DNA of 64,000 bases. Origin: Rhodovulum steppense. Its GTDB lineage: Bacteria > Pseudomonadota > Alphaproteobacteria > Rhodobacterales > Rhodobacteraceae. Below, piece by piece: positions 48,543-59,670 of this stretch. The stretch lies in the NCBI RefSeq assembly GCF_004339675.1, contig NZ_SLVM01000008.1:87883-151882 (forward strand), read 5' to 3'. Within the stretch, counting starts at the first letter, position 1; every line of letters begins with the position of its first letter. The notes under the pieces were generated by a model. That model saw only the letters and a program-made list of their open reading frames with translations, did not search any database and was not told the DNA's origin. The translations under genes were made by a program, and so were the position numbers.

Positions 48543-49418
48543 ATGGACAACATGCGCGGCATCGCGCTGATGGTGGCCGCGATGGCCGCCTTTGCGCTGG
48601 AAGACATGTTCGTGAAAAGCGCCGCGGCCACGCTGCCGGTGGGCCAGATCCTTGCGATGCTGGGCGCGGGCGGCGCGGTGATCTTCGCCGCGATGGCGCT
48701 GGCGCGGGGTCAGCGGCTGTGGTCGCGCGCGCTGCTGACCCGGCCGGTCCTGCTGCGCAATCTGGGCGAGGTCGCGGGCACGCTGGGCTTCGTCTTTGCC
48801 ATCGCGCTGACGCCGCTTTCGACGGCGTCGGCGATCCTTCAGGCGACGCCGCTGGTCGTGACGCTGGGGGCGGCGCTGTTTCTGGGCGCGCAGGTCGGCT
48901 GGCGGCGGTGGAGCGCGATCCTGGTGGGTCTTGGCGGGGTGCTGCTGATCATCCGGCCGGGGATGGAGGGGTTCCAGCCCGCCTCGCTCTTCGCGGTGCT
49001 TGGCGTGTTCGGGCTGGCGCTGCGCGACCTGGCCACGCGGGCGACGCCGCGCACGGTCTCTTCGCTGCAACTCTCGACCTACGGGTTCGCGATGCTGGTG
49101 CCGCTGGGGGTGGTGGTGATGGCGCTGGAGCGGGGGCCGGTCGCGCTGGACGGCCCGCTTGCCGGGCTGATGGCGGGCGCGCTGGTGCTGGGGGTGGCGG
49201 GCTATTACGCCATCGTCGAGGCGATGCGGGTGGGCGAGGTCGCGGTGGTCACGCCGTTCCGCTATACCCGCCTTGTCTTTGCGCTTGGGATCGGGGTCGT
49301 GGTCTTCGGCGAACGGCCCGATGCGGCGACGCTGTGGGGCGCGGCGATCATCATCGGTTCGGGGCTTTACACGCTGTGGCGGGAACGCGCCCTTTCCAAG
49401 GCCCGCGCCCGACGCTAG
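48543..49418 (+). CDS. DMT-superfamily (EamA) transporter
   Basis: 291 aa with ten predicted transmembrane helices in two EamA repeats (about residues 5-135 and 150-285). The second repeat includes YAIVEAMRVGEVAVVTPFRYTRL, a typical EamA phrase. Substrate unknown; many relatives export small metabolites. It lies between fur and eno without overlaps, so cotranscription is only possible. Confidence 0.85.
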   Translation: MDNMRGIALMVAAMAAFALEDMFVKSAAATLPVGQILAMLGAGGAVIFAAMALARGQRLWSRALLTRPVLLRNLGEVAGTLGFVFAIALTPLSTASAILQATPLVVTLGAALFLGAQVGWRRWSAILVGLGGVLLIIRPGMEGFQPASLFAVLGVFGLALRDLATRATPRTVSSLQLSTYGFAMLVPLGVVVMALERGPVALDGPLAGLMAGALVLGVAGYYAIVEAMRVGEVAVVTPFRYTRLVFALGIGVVVFGERPDAATLWGAAIIIGSGLYTLWRERALSKARARR

Positions 49419-50738
<1,320 letters not shown>

Positions 50739-50769
50739 GGCCGCCCCGCCGGGCGAGGATTTTGCCCGG

Positions 50770-50961
50770 TCAGACGATCAGGCGGTAGGCCCCGTAGCGG
50801 GACTGCTGCCCGAGGGCGGCGATCAGGGCGCGGCCCTCGCTGGTCGGGCGGTCGTGGTCGTCGATCCAGCCGCGCGCCCGGGCGGCTGCGGCCGGGTCGC
50901 TTGCATTGCCGCATTGCACGGCGAAGGTGACGATGTGGCCTGCGATCTCTTCGTTGGACAT
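50770..50961 (-). CDS. Small hypothetical protein, paralogue A
   Basis: 63 aa, no membrane segment or signal. ATG 50961 (MSNEEIAGHIV) has an AAGGAGAT ribosome site, so the 7-residue longer form from 50982 is less likely. The C-terminal half, RGWID-x3-RPT-x2-G-x-ALIAAL and YG-x-YRL, is shared with the next minus-strand gene about 100 bp upstream (51058-51315), so the two are tandem paralogues. I do not recognise the family. Confidence 0.65.
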   Translation of the reverse strand: MSNEEIAGHIVTFAVQCGNASDPAAAARARGWIDDHDRPTSEGRALIAALGQQSRYGAYRLIV

Positions 50962-51057
50962 CTGCGATCTCCTTGACTGCAACGGTTACGGGCGCCGCAG
51001 ATGCGCGGATGTGTCGCACCAGTCACGGTTGTGCGAGGGATCGCGATGCGGGCCGCT

Positions 51058-51315
51058 TCAGACCGGCAGGCGGTAGACGCCGTAGGCGCAGTCCCGGCTG
51101 GTCAGCGCGGCGATCAGCGCGCAGCCATCCGCGGTCGGGCGGCCCTGTTCGTCGATCCAGCCGCGGCTGAGGGCGGCCTGTTCCAGCCGTTCGCCCGCCT
51201 GCCCCGCGCAGAAGCGGGTGAAGCCCAGGATGCGCGAGGCGATATCCTCGGCGCTGAGGGGGGGTGCGGCCTCGGTCGCGTCCTTCTGGTCGATCTCGTT
51301 GAAATCCGGTTCCAT
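51058..51315 (-). CDS. Small hypothetical protein, paralogue B
   Basis: 85 aa. An acidic N-terminal extension (MEPDFNEIDQKDATEAA) precedes a domain that matches paralogue A: IASRILGF, RGWID-x3-RPT-x2-G-x-ALIAAL and YG-x-YRL-x-V at the end. The start is uncertain between ATG 51315 and the in-frame ATG 51378. It is transcribed leftward from the AT-rich spacer shared with the cupin gene. Function unknown. Confidence 0.6.
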   Translation of the reverse strand: MEPDFNEIDQKDATEAAPPLSAEDIASRILGFTRFCAGQAGERLEQAALSRGWIDEQGRPTADGCALIAALTSRDCAYGVYRLPV

Positions 51316-51454
51316 CTCTTTGTCCCTTTGCGCCGGCCCGCCTTGCACCGGGGTCGAGCCATCCGCCTGTCCGAGCACGCCATGCAGAAGATGCTGCGCC
51401 GCAGCAATCCGGTCGCGAAAATTTTCTGCAACGCAGCAATCATCGCATCAAAAA

Positions 51455-51471
51455 TGTCACTTTCTTTGACA
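51455..51471. promoter_or_regulatory. TGTCA-N7-TGACA inverted repeat in a divergent spacer
   Basis: A perfect 5-bp inverted repeat with 7-bp spacing in the AT-rich 231-bp region between the divergent small gene and the cupin gene. The stretch otherwise holds A/T-rich sequence suited to promoters. Operator role is a guess from symmetry and position. Confidence 0.3.
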
Positions 51472-51547
51472 GAACCATGTCGTTTTGCGCATCATTCCAT
51501 CAAAACCGATGCCTTGCCCCGCCCATCCAGACCCGAGGCCCGATCCG

Positions 51548-51982
51548 ATGACCGCTGACCAGATCATCGCCCTTCTGGCATTGCAGCCCCATCCCGAAGG
51601 CGGCTGGTATCGCGAGACATGGCGCGCCGAGGCCGCGCAGGGCGCGCGGCCCGTGGGCACCGCGATCCATTACCTTCTGGCCGAGGGGAGGCACAGCCAC
51701 TGGCACCGGGTGGATGCCGCCGAGATCTGGCATTTCCACGTCGGCGCGCCGCTGGAACTGCGGATCGCCGAATCCGCCGACGGCCCGGCGGTTGCGCATC
51801 GGCTGGGTGTCGACCTTGCGGCGGGCGAGCGGCCGCAGGTCCTGGTGCCCGCCCATCACTGGCAGGCGGCGCGCCCGCTGGGCGGCTGGACGCTGGTCGG
51901 CTGCACGGTCAGCCCGGGATTCAACTTTGACGGGTTCGAGATGGCGCCGCCCGGCTTCGACATTCCGGGCGCCGCGGGCTGA
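51548..51982 (+). CDS. Cupin, DUF985 family
   Basis: 144 aa single-domain cupin. HPEGGWYRET, AIHYLLAEGRHSHWHRVDAAEIWHFH and the C-terminal GCTVSPGFNFDGFEMA are hallmarks of the DUF985 (cupin_5) family. The histidines and glutamate could bind a metal, but the reaction is not established. ATG 51548 starts at the conserved helix; the frame opens earlier without family sequence. Converges with anmK, 3 bp between stops. Confidence 0.85.
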   Translation: MTADQIIALLALQPHPEGGWYRETWRAEAAQGARPVGTAIHYLLAEGRHSHWHRVDAAEIWHFHVGAPLELRIAESADGPAVAHRLGVDLAAGERPQVLVPAHHWQAARPLGGWTLVGCTVSPGFNFDGFEMAPPGFDIPGAAG

Positions 51983-51985
51983 GGC

Positions 51986-53092
51986 TCAGGCCGCCCGCGG
52001 CGGACGGCTGACGATGCCGCCCCCCACCGCCGCGGCGACGCCCGTGGTCGCGGGACAGGTGGTCGGCAACCCGCGCGCCACCCGCACCGCGAGATAGGCA
52101 AACGCCTGTGCCTCGAGCATGTCGCCATCCAGCCCGACCGCCTCGACCGGATCGACCGGCAGGCCGCTGCGCGCGGCAAGCATGGCCATCATCGCCGGGT
52201 TCGACCGCCCGCCGCCGGTGACCAGCAGCCGGTCGGGCCGCGTGGGGCAATGATCCAGCCCGGCGGCGACCGCGGCGGCGGCCGCGGCGGTCAGCGTCGC
52301 GGCCGCATCGGCGTCGGACAGCCCGGCCACCTGCGCGCCGAGCGTGGCGAAATCGTTCCGGTCCAGCGATTTGGGCGGCATCCGCCGGAAATGCGGGTGG
52401 GCAAGGAAGGCGGCGATCACGCGCTGATCCACCTGGCCCGTGGCGGCCAGCGCCCCGTCGCGGTCGCAATCCTGCCCAAGCCGCGCCCGCATCAGGTCGT
52501 CGATGGGCGCATTCGCGGGGCCGGTGTCGAAGGCCAGCAGCGCGCCGGGCGCCTCGGGCCGGTCAAGCCGGGGATCGACCCAGGTCAGGTTGCCCACGCC
52601 GCCCAGATTGACAAAGGCCAGGGGCGCCCGCGCGCCGATCCATTTCGCGCAGGCGAAGTGGAAGAACGGCGCCAGCGGCGCCCCCTGCCCGCCCAGCCGG
52701 ACATCGGCCGACCGGAAATCCCACACCACCGGCAGGCCCAGCACCTCGGCCAGCACGCGGCCACAGCCCGCCTGATGCGTGCCCCGCCCGCGCGGATCAT
52801 GCGCCAGCGTCTGGCCGTGAAAGCCCGCGATCGCCACATCCGAAAACCGCGCCATCACCTCGGCATGGGCGGTCTCGACCAGTTCGACCGCCTCCTCCAC
52901 CCCCGGATCATCCGGCCAGCGGCCCAAGGCTGCGGCCAGCACGGCGCGCTCCCCGGGCGTGTAGGGGCGATAGGCGGTCTCGCCGAAACCCATGATCGCC
53001 ACGCCATCGGTCAGGACAACGGCCGCATCCACCCCGTCGAGCGAGGTGCCCGACATCGTGCCCAGGGCGCGCACAGGCGCGGTTTTCAACAT
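51986..53092 (-). CDS. anmK: Anhydro-N-acetylmuramic acid kinase
   Basis: 368 aa murein-recycling enzyme that opens and phosphorylates 1,6-anhydro-MurNAc to MurNAc-6-phosphate. The ASKHA-fold ATP motif [14 protein letters not shown] is at the N-terminus; [21 protein letters not shown] and the C-terminal GGGRSN follow. ATG 53092 has a GAAGGGAAAGG site. It is divergent from tyrS, with 66 bp between starts. Confidence 0.95.
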   Translation of the reverse strand: MLKTAPVRALGTMSGTSLDGVDAAVVLTDGVAIMGFGETAYRPYTPGERAVLAAALGRWPDDPGVEEAVELVETAHAEVMARFSDVAIAGFHGQTLAHDPRGRGTHQAGCGRVLAEVLGLPVVWDFRSADVRLGGQGAPLAPFFHFACAKWIGARAPLAFVNLGGVGNLTWVDPRLDRPEAPGALLAFDTGPANAPIDDLMRARLGQDCDRDGALAATGQVDQRVIAAFLAHPHFRRMPPKSLDRNDFATLGAQVAGLSDADAAATLTAAAAAAVAAGLDHCPTRPDRLLVTGGGRSNPAMMAMLAARSGLPVDPVEAVGLDGDMLEAQAFAYLAVRVARGLPTTCPATTGVAAAVGGGIVSRPPRAA

Positions 53093-53158
53093 GGCCTTTC
53101 CCTTCTTCGGCCTGCCCGATATATCACTGGCCAAAACCACCCCCAGGGACAAGAGGCG

Positions 53159-54412
53159 ATGACCTATCACCCGAAATCGGACTTCCTGCGCGTGATGATC
53201 GAGCGCGGCTACCTGGCCGACTGCACCGATTATCAGGGCCTCGACGAGGCGCTGAGCCAGGGGGTGGTCACCGCCTATATCGGTTATGACGCGACGGCGG
53301 CCTCGCTGCATGTGGGGCATCTGCTGAACATCATGATGCTGCGCTGGTTGCAGAAGACCGGCCACAGGCCGATCACGCTGATGGGGGGCGGCACGACCAA
53401 GGTGGGCGATCCCTCGTTCCGCTCGGACGAACGCCCGCTGCTGGGCCCCGACCAGATCGACGCCAATATCGCGGGCATGAAGCAGGTCTTCGGCAAGTAT
53501 CTGGACTATGGCGCGGGGCCGACCGACGCGCTGATGCTGAACAATGCCGAATGGCTGGACAGCCTGAACTACCTGGATTTCCTGCGCGATATCGGGCGGC
53601 ATTTCTCGGTCAACCGGATGCTGTCCTTCGAGTCCGTGAAATCGCGGCTGGATCGCGAGCAGTCGCTGTCCTTCCTCGAATTCAACTACATGATCCTTCA
53701 GGCCTATGACTTCCTGGAACTGAACCGCCGCTATGGCTGCCGGTTGCAGATGGGCGGCTCGGACCAGTGGGGCAATATCGTCAACGGGATCGACCTGACC
53801 CGGCGCATCCTCGATCACGAGGTCTACGGGCTGACCTCGCCGCTGCTGACCACGGCCGATGGCGCCAAGATGGGCAAGAGCGCGGGCGGCGCGGTCTGGC
53901 TGAATGCCGAGATGCGCAGCCCTTACGAGTTCTGGCAGTTCTGGCGCAACACCGCCGATGCCGATGTGGGCCGCTTCCTGCGGCTTTACACCGAATTGCC
54001 GCTGGACGAGTGCAACCGGCTGGGCGCGCTGGAAGGGGCCGAGATCAACGCGGCCAAGATCGTGCTGGCCAATGCGGTGACGACCCTTTGCCACGGGGCC
54101 GAGGCCGCCGAGGCCGCCGAGGCGACCGCGCGCGAGGTGTTCGAGAAGGGCGGGCTGGGCGAGGACCTGCCCACGCTGGCGCTGAGTGCCGCCGAGATCG
54201 CGGAGGGTATCCCGGTGGTGCAGCTCATCACCCGGGCGGGGCTGGCGAAATCGGGCAAGGAGGCCAAGCGGCTGATCGCCGAGGGCGGCGCGCGGCTGAA
54301 TGACGAGTTGCTGTCGGATGCCGGGCTGATGATCGACGCGGCAATGCTAGCCGAGCCGATCAAGCTGTCGGCCGGCAAGAAGCGCCACGCGCTGATCCGG
54401 CTGGCAGGCTGA
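53159..54412 (+). CDS. tyrS: Tyrosyl-tRNA synthetase
   Basis: 417 aa class I synthetase. The HIGH signature is HVGHL and the KMSKS signature is KMGKS. The Rossmann domain (residues 30-330) contains GGSDQWGNI, and a C-terminal S4 RNA-binding domain ([21 protein letters not shown]) follows. The start has an AAGAGGCG site. Confidence 0.97.
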   Translation: MTYHPKSDFLRVMIERGYLADCTDYQGLDEALSQGVVTAYIGYDATAASLHVGHLLNIMMLRWLQKTGHRPITLMGGGTTKVGDPSFRSDERPLLGPDQIDANIAGMKQVFGKYLDYGAGPTDALMLNNAEWLDSLNYLDFLRDIGRHFSVNRMLSFESVKSRLDREQSLSFLEFNYMILQAYDFLELNRRYGCRLQMGGSDQWGNIVNGIDLTRRILDHEVYGLTSPLLTTADGAKMGKSAGGAVWLNAEMRSPYEFWQFWRNTADADVGRFLRLYTELPLDECNRLGALEGAEINAAKIVLANAVTTLCHGAEAAEAAEATAREVFEKGGLGEDLPTLALSAAEIAEGIPVVQLITRAGLAKSGKEAKRLIAEGGARLNDELLSDAGLMIDAAMLAEPIKLSAGKKRHALIRLAG

Positions 54413-54450
54413 GGGCGGCCGGAGCATAAACCGCACCTTTGCCCGCCGCA

Positions 54451-54503
54451 TCTTCTTCTTGGCCAAAATACCCCGGGGGGTCGCGGGGGGCAGCGCCCCC
54501 CGC
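54451..54503 (-). terminator. Hairpin plus dispersed GGGTATTTT/CCAAGAAGAA element, copy 2
   Basis: GCGGGGGGC and GCCCCCCGC pair perfectly around a 3-nt loop (54483-54503). On the minus strand the hairpin is followed by GGGGTATTTTGGCCAAGAAGAA, the word also found after fdsD at 10723. It lies 45 bp past the 54-aa gene stop and would end that transcript, and possibly tyrS from the other side. Confidence 0.6.
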
Positions 54504-54548
54504 ACGGGTCGCCGTGCGCAAGCACGGCGAAACCCGAAGCAATCCGGC

Positions 54549-54713
54549 TCAGCCGATCAGCCAGCACAGACCCTGGAACAGCCCCCATAAGCCCGCCAGC
54601 GGCAGCGTGACCGCAAGCGCAAGCCACAGCGCCCCGGCGCGGGTGGGCCGGGGGGGCGGGGCATGGATGCCCATGACGGTCTTGCGGGGCCTGGCCATGG
54701 GGCCGTTTACCAT
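54549..54713 (-). CDS. Small single-pass membrane protein, 54 aa
   Basis: A short frame with one strong hydrophobic segment (ALWLALAVTLPLAGLWGLFQ) after a basic, proline-rich N-terminus (MARPRKTV and PPPRPTR), ending in CWLIG. This positive-inside, single-helix design plus a following terminator hairpin argue that it is real. The start is ATG 54713 or ATG 54698. It is divergent from the GNAT-like gene; the two start regions lie in a shared inverted repeat. Function unknown. Confidence 0.6.
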   Translation of the reverse strand: MVNGPMARPRKTVMGIHAPPPRPTRAGALWLALAVTLPLAGLWGLFQGLCWLIG

Positions 54714-54737
54714 GCCTTAGCTTGTCTCATGGTTAAC
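54705..54737. promoter_or_regulatory. Inverted repeat with TTAACCAT word between divergent starts
   Basis: GTTTACCATG and CATGGTTAAC are inverted copies (one mismatch) separated by 13 bp. The right arm contains TTAACCAT on the minus strand, which resembles a CtrA half-site described in alphaproteobacteria. It sits exactly where the divergent genes begin. Confidence 0.35.
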
Positions 54738-54743
54738 AGGGGC

Positions 54744-55701
54744 ATGACGATTGCCTGGACCGAGGCCAAGCTGCCCCGCCCGCCCGAAGGCGCGGGCCTG
54801 CCGATGCAGCAGCATCCGACCCATGGCGCGGTCTGCACCGCGCTGGGCCGCGCGGTCCGTTGGCTGGAATGGCGTGACGACGGGCGGGTGATGGCCACCG
54901 CGCAGGTGCTCAGCCGGGCCTGGCCGCTGGTCGGGCGCGTGGCGCTGGTCTCGCGCGGGCCGGTTCTTGCGCCCGGGTTGCCGACCGAAACCGCGCGGGA
55001 CGCGCTTGCGGCGTTGATCGCCACACTGCGGGCCGGGCATCGGGGGGTGATCGTGACGCCCGAGCCGGTGGCGGGGGCCGATCCGATGGCGGGCGGGCCG
55101 TGGCTTTCCATGATGACGGGGGGCCATGTGGCGCGGCTGCCGCTGGCGCCCGACATCTGCGCGCTGCGCGCGGGGCTGCACCAGAAATGGCGCAACCGGC
55201 TGCGGCGGGCCGAATCGGGGGGGCTGGCCGTGGCCGAAACGGCCCTGCCCGACGATCCCGGCCATTGGCTCTTGCGCGAGGAAGCGGCGCAGGCGCGCGC
55301 ACGCCGCTATGGCCGCCTACCGCCCGCCTATGCATTGGCCTGGGCGCAGGCTGGCGAGACGCTGCGGGTCAGCGCCCAGGCCGGGGACAGGCCGATTGCG
55401 GGGATGCTGTTCCTGATCCACCGCCCCTGGGCAAGCTATCACATGGGCTGGAGTTCGCCCGAAGGGCGTGCCGCAAATGCCCATACGCTGCTGTTGTGGC
55501 GCGCGATCGTCGCGCTCAAGGCGCGCGGCATTGCGGCGCTTGAGCTTGGGTTGCTCGACACCGAAACCGCGCCCGATCTGGCGCGGTTCAAGCTGGGCAC
55601 GGGCGCGGCAGCGGTGCCGCTGGGGGCAAGCTGGCTGGATGCGCCGGGCAGCCGGACGGTAGCGGCCCTGGCCCGGGCCGCTGCCTTTGCGCAGTCCCGG
55701 A

Positions 55702-55712
<11 letters not shown>
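54744..55712 (+). CDS. GNAT/FemAB-like acyltransferase
   Basis: 322 aa, no signal peptide. The C-terminal half looks like an acetyltransferase fold: HQKWRNRLRRAE, ARRYGRLPPAYA and GMLFLIHRPWASYHMGWSSPEGRAANAHTLLLW, as in the FemAB/BioF2-like GNAT group that acts on peptides or polysaccharides. Substrate unknown. ATG 54744 is preferred (CAGGGG upstream); ATG 54729 lies in the inverted repeat shared with the small divergent gene. Confidence 0.7.
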
Positions 55713-56242
<530 letters not shown>

Positions 56243-56250
<8 letters not shown>

Positions 56251-56749
56251 CGGCCGCCACCTTGACGCTGAGCATGCGGTCGGGATTGGCGGGCGGCTCG
56301 CCGCGGGTGATGGCATCGACATGCTCCATCCCCTCGATGACGCGGCCATAGACGGTGTATTGCCCGTTCAGGAAATGGTTGTCGGTGAAGTTGATGAAGA
56401 ATTGCGAATTCGCCGAGTTGGGGTTGGACGAGCGCGCCGCGCCCAGCGTGCCGCGGTCATGCGGCAGTTTCGAGAACTCGGCCGGCAGATCGGGCAGGTC
56501 GGACCCGCCGGTGCCCGCCCGGCGCAGGTTGAAATCCTTTTCGGCATTGCCGTTCTCGACATCGCCGGTCTGCGCCATGAAGCCGTCGATCACGCGGTGG
56601 AACACCACGTTGTCATAGGCGCCCGCGCGGGCAAGTTCCTTCATCCGCTCGCAATGTTTCGGCGCCACGTCGGGCAACAGTTCGATGACGACGCGCCCGC
56701 CCTTCAGTTCCATCACGATGGTATTCTCGGGGTCCCTGATCTCGGCCAT
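56243..56749 (-). CDS. ppiB: Cytosolic cyclophilin-type peptidyl-prolyl isomerase
   Basis: 168 aa cyclophilin without a leader. VVFHRVIDGFMAQTGD, SANSQFFINF and LNGQYTVYGRVIEGM are canonical. It pairs with the signal-peptide-bearing copy just downstream, giving one isomerase in each compartment. ATG 56749 follows a GGAGGCGC site. Confidence 0.93.
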
Positions 56750-56894
56750 CTGCGCCTCCTGCTGCGTGGGAATTCGCCGCGGACCCTAGTGCGACGGTTT
56801 GCCGAAGAAAAGGGTCTTCGCGGAACCGAGCATTGACCTTGCCACCCGGTTCGGGCGATCTAGCGCCAACCTGAACGCCTCGGGAGGACGACGG

Positions 56895-58085
56895 ATGGCC
56901 TGGAAGACACTCGACGACATGGAGCTTGCCGGGAAGGTCGCGCTGGTGCGCGTGGACATCAACGTGCCGGTCGAGGATGGCCGCGTGACCGACGCGACCC
57001 GGATCGAGCGGATCGTGCCGACCGTGACGGACATCCTTGCCAGGGGCGGCAAGCCGGTGCTTCTGGCGCATTTCGGCCGCCCCAAGGGCGAGGTCGTGCC
57101 CGAGATGAGCCTGAAGGTCACGCTGCCCGCGCTGGAAGCGGCCTTCGGGCGCGGCGTGATCTTTGCCGAGGACTGCATCGGGTTGCCCGCCAAGCAGGCG
57201 GTCGCAGCACTCAGCGAGGGCGATATCCTGCTGCTTGAGAATACCCGTTTCCATGCGGGCGAGGAAAAGAACGATCCGGCACTGGCCGCGGCGCTGGCCG
57301 CGCTGGGCGATGTCTATGTCAACGACGCCTTTTCCGCCGCGCACCGGGCGCATGCCTCGACCGAGGGGATCGCGCGGCTGCTGCCCTCCTGCGCGGGCCG
57401 CAACATGGAGGCCGAGTTGAAGGCGCTGGAAAGCGCGCTGGCAACGCCCGAGCGGCCGGTGGTGGCCGTGGTCGGCGGCGCCAAGGTATCGACCAAGCTC
57501 GACCTGCTGGGCAATCTGGTGGCCAAGGTCGATTACCTGGTGATCGGCGGCGGCATGGCCAACACCTTCCTTGCCGCCCAGGGTGTCGGCGTGGGCAAGT
57601 CGCTTTGCGAGCATGACATGGCGGGCACCGCGCGCGACATTCTGGACAAGGCCAAGGCGGCGGGCTGCGAGATCGTGCTGCCGGTCGATGTGGTCTGCGC
57701 GCGCGAGTTCCGCGCGGGCGCCGAGAACGAGACGGTGGCCGCCGATGCCTGCCCGGCGGATGCGATGATCCTGGATGCGGGCCCCGAGACGGTGAAGCGG
57801 ATAGAGGACGTGTTTGCCAAGTGCAAGACGTTGATCTGGAACGGCCCGCTGGGCGCCTTCGAGATCGACCCCTTCGATGCGGCGACCAATGCGGCGGCCC
57901 AGAAGGCGGCCGAACTTACAAAGGCCGGGGCGCTGGTGTCGGTTGCGGGCGGCGGCGATACGGTTGCGGCGCTGAACGGGGCGGGCGCGGCCGAGGCGTT
58001 CAGCTATATCTCGACCGCGGGCGGCGCCTTCCTCGAATGGATGGAAGGCAAGACGCTGCCGGGCGTGGCTGCGCTGGAAGGTTGA
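56895..58085 (+). CDS. pgk: Phosphoglycerate kinase (canonical)
   Basis: 396 aa glycolytic [40 protein letters not shown] with Lys197 and Lys201, [17 protein letters not shown] and AGGGDT are all intact. It is the housekeeping kinase and the standard against which the cbb-operon copy differs. ATG 56895 is preceded by GGGAGGACGAC. Confidence 0.97.
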   Translation: MAWKTLDDMELAGKVALVRVDINVPVEDGRVTDATRIERIVPTVTDILARGGKPVLLAHFGRPKGEVVPEMSLKVTLPALEAAFGRGVIFAEDCIGLPAKQAVAALSEGDILLLENTRFHAGEEKNDPALAAALAALGDVYVNDAFSAAHRAHASTEGIARLLPSCAGRNMEAELKALESALATPERPVVAVVGGAKVSTKLDLLGNLVAKVDYLVIGGGMANTFLAAQGVGVGKSLCEHDMAGTARDILDKAKAAGCEIVLPVDVVCAREFRAGAENETVAADACPADAMILDAGPETVKRIEDVFAKCKTLIWNGPLGAFEIDPFDAATNAAAQKAAELTKAGALVSVAGGGDTVAALNGAGAAEAFSYISTAGGAFLEWMEGKTLPGVAALEG

Positions 58086-58177
58086 GCTTTGCCGCAACAT
58101 GGGGGATTCCCTCAGCGAGTCTGATGGGTTAGAGTGACCTCGGCCGCCCGCGAGAGGCGGCACCAGAGGCATGTGAC

Positions 58178-58480
58178 ATGAGCGGTCAGCGCGGGCGCCC
58201 GGCATTGGGGGCGCTTCTCTTCCTAGGGGTCGGGGCCACGCTGGCGACCTATTTCACCTTTGCCGCCGTGCAGGGCGATTACGGGCTGTTCCGCCGCATC
58301 CAGATAGAGGCCGATGCCGAGCGGCTGCACGCCGAAAAGGCCGTGCTGGAGGCGGAGCTTGCCGATCTGGAAAACCGCACGCGGCGGCTGTCGGACGGGT
58401 TTCTGGATCTTGACTTGCTGGACGAACGCGCGCGCGTCGTACTCGGCCTGATCCGCGCCGACGAGATCGTGATCCGCTGA
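58178..58480 (+). CDS. ftsB: FtsB/DivIC-like septum formation initiator
   Basis: 100 aa bitopic protein: one transmembrane helix (LGALLFLGVGATLATYFTF), then a leucine-rich coiled coil (AERLHAEKAVLEAELADLENRTRRL) and the short C-terminal motif LLDERARVVLGLIRADEIVI. It belongs to the division-site FtsB-FtsL-FtsQ group. Its place before pdhA is usual in Rhodobacterales. Confidence 0.85.
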   Translation: MSGQRGRPALGALLFLGVGATLATYFTFAAVQGDYGLFRRIQIEADAERLHAEKAVLEAELADLENRTRRLSDGFLDLDLLDERARVVLGLIRADEIVIR

Positions 58481-58638
58481 GCGCCGACGCAAGGCTTTTC
58501 CGCAGACCGCTTGCAATGACGCCCGCGCAGGACCATCGGCACGGGGCGGGCGCGGAAAACCGCTCGCCCTTCCCGCACGGGTCTGCTAGGATTTTGTTCA
58601 ACGTTAAACCATTTGCCGCGCAAGGGAGGCGCCGCCCG

Positions 58639-59655
58639 ATGGCAACGCGCAAGTCGACCGCGAAAACCACTTCCCAATCAAACACTTCCCGCGAAGAACT
58701 GCTGAAGTTCTACCGCGAGATGCTGTTGATCCGCCGATTCGAGGAAAAGGCCGGCCAGCTCTATGGCATGGGCCTGATCGGTGGGTTCTGCCATCTCTAT
58801 ATCGGCCAGGAGGCGGTGGTGGTCGGCCTTGAGGCCGCCGCAGAAGAGGGCGACAAGCGCATCACTTCCTACCGCGATCATGGCCACATGCTGGCCTGCG
58901 GGATGGACCCCAAGGGGGTGATGGCGGAACTGACCGGGCGCGCGGGCGGCTATTCCAGGGGCAAGGGCGGCTCGATGCACATGTTCTCGAAGGAGCGTCA
59001 TTTCTACGGCGGCCACGGGATCGTCGGCGCACAGGTGCCGATCGGGGCGGGGCTGGCCTTTGCCGACAAGTATTTGGACAACGGGCGCGTGACGTTTACC
59101 TATTTCGGCGATGGCGCGGCGAACCAGGGCCAGGTCTATGAAACCTACAACATGGCCCAGCTCTGGGAGCTGCCGGTGATCTTCGTGATCGAGAACAACC
59201 AGTATGCCATGGGCACCGCGGTCAAGCGGTCGACCAGGTCGCCCAATCTCTGGGAACGGGGCGCCGCCTACGGCATCGCGGGCGAGGAGGTCGACGGCAT
59301 GGACGTGCTGGCGGTCAAGGCGGCCGGCGAAAAGGCCGTCGCCCACTGCCGGGCGGGCAAGGGCCCCTACATCCTCGAGGTGATGACCTACCGCTACCGC
59401 GGCCACTCGATGTCGGATCCGGCGAAATACCGCTCGCGCGAGGAGGTGCAGAAAATACGCGAGGAACGCGACGCGATCGAGCATGTGCGCGAGCTGATCC
59501 TGCAAGGCACCCACGCGACCGAGGACGAGTTGAAGGAGATCGACAAGGAGATCAAGGCCATCGTCAACGCCGCCGCTGAGTTCGCCCGCGAAAGCCCCGA
59601 GCCTTCGGTGGACGAGCTTTTCACCGATATCTATGCCGAAGCGGCGAATGGCTGA
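58639..59655 (+). CDS. pdhA: Pyruvate dehydrogenase E1 component, alpha subunit
   Basis: 338 aa E1 alpha that binds thiamine diphosphate and decarboxylates pyruvate. The ThDP motif runs from GDGAANQGQ to ENNQYAMGT. YRYRGHSMSDP, the region of phosphorylation-loop serines in the eukaryotic protein, is conserved. ATG 58639 follows GGGAGGCGCC. First gene of pdhA-pdhB-[orphan]-pdhC; no E3 (lpd) gene is present in the window. Confidence 0.96.
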   Translation: MATRKSTAKTTSQSNTSREELLKFYREMLLIRRFEEKAGQLYGMGLIGGFCHLYIGQEAVVVGLEAAAEEGDKRITSYRDHGHMLACGMDPKGVMAELTGRAGGYSRGKGGSMHMFSKERHFYGGHGIVGAQVPIGAGLAFADKYLDNGRVTFTYFGDGAANQGQVYETYNMAQLWELPVIFVIENNQYAMGTAVKRSTRSPNLWERGAAYGIAGEEVDGMDVLAVKAAGEKAVAHCRAGKGPYILEVMTYRYRGHSMSDPAKYRSREEVQKIREERDAIEHVRELILQGTHATEDELKEIDKEIKAIVNAAAEFARESPEPSVDELFTDIYAEAANG

Positions 59656-59670
59656 GGGGGGAACAGCGAC

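Noticed and set aside
58144..58162. GCCGCC...GGCGGC stem before ftsB as terminator of pgk
   Set aside because: Only six base pairs with a 7-nt loop and no T run; too weak to call.
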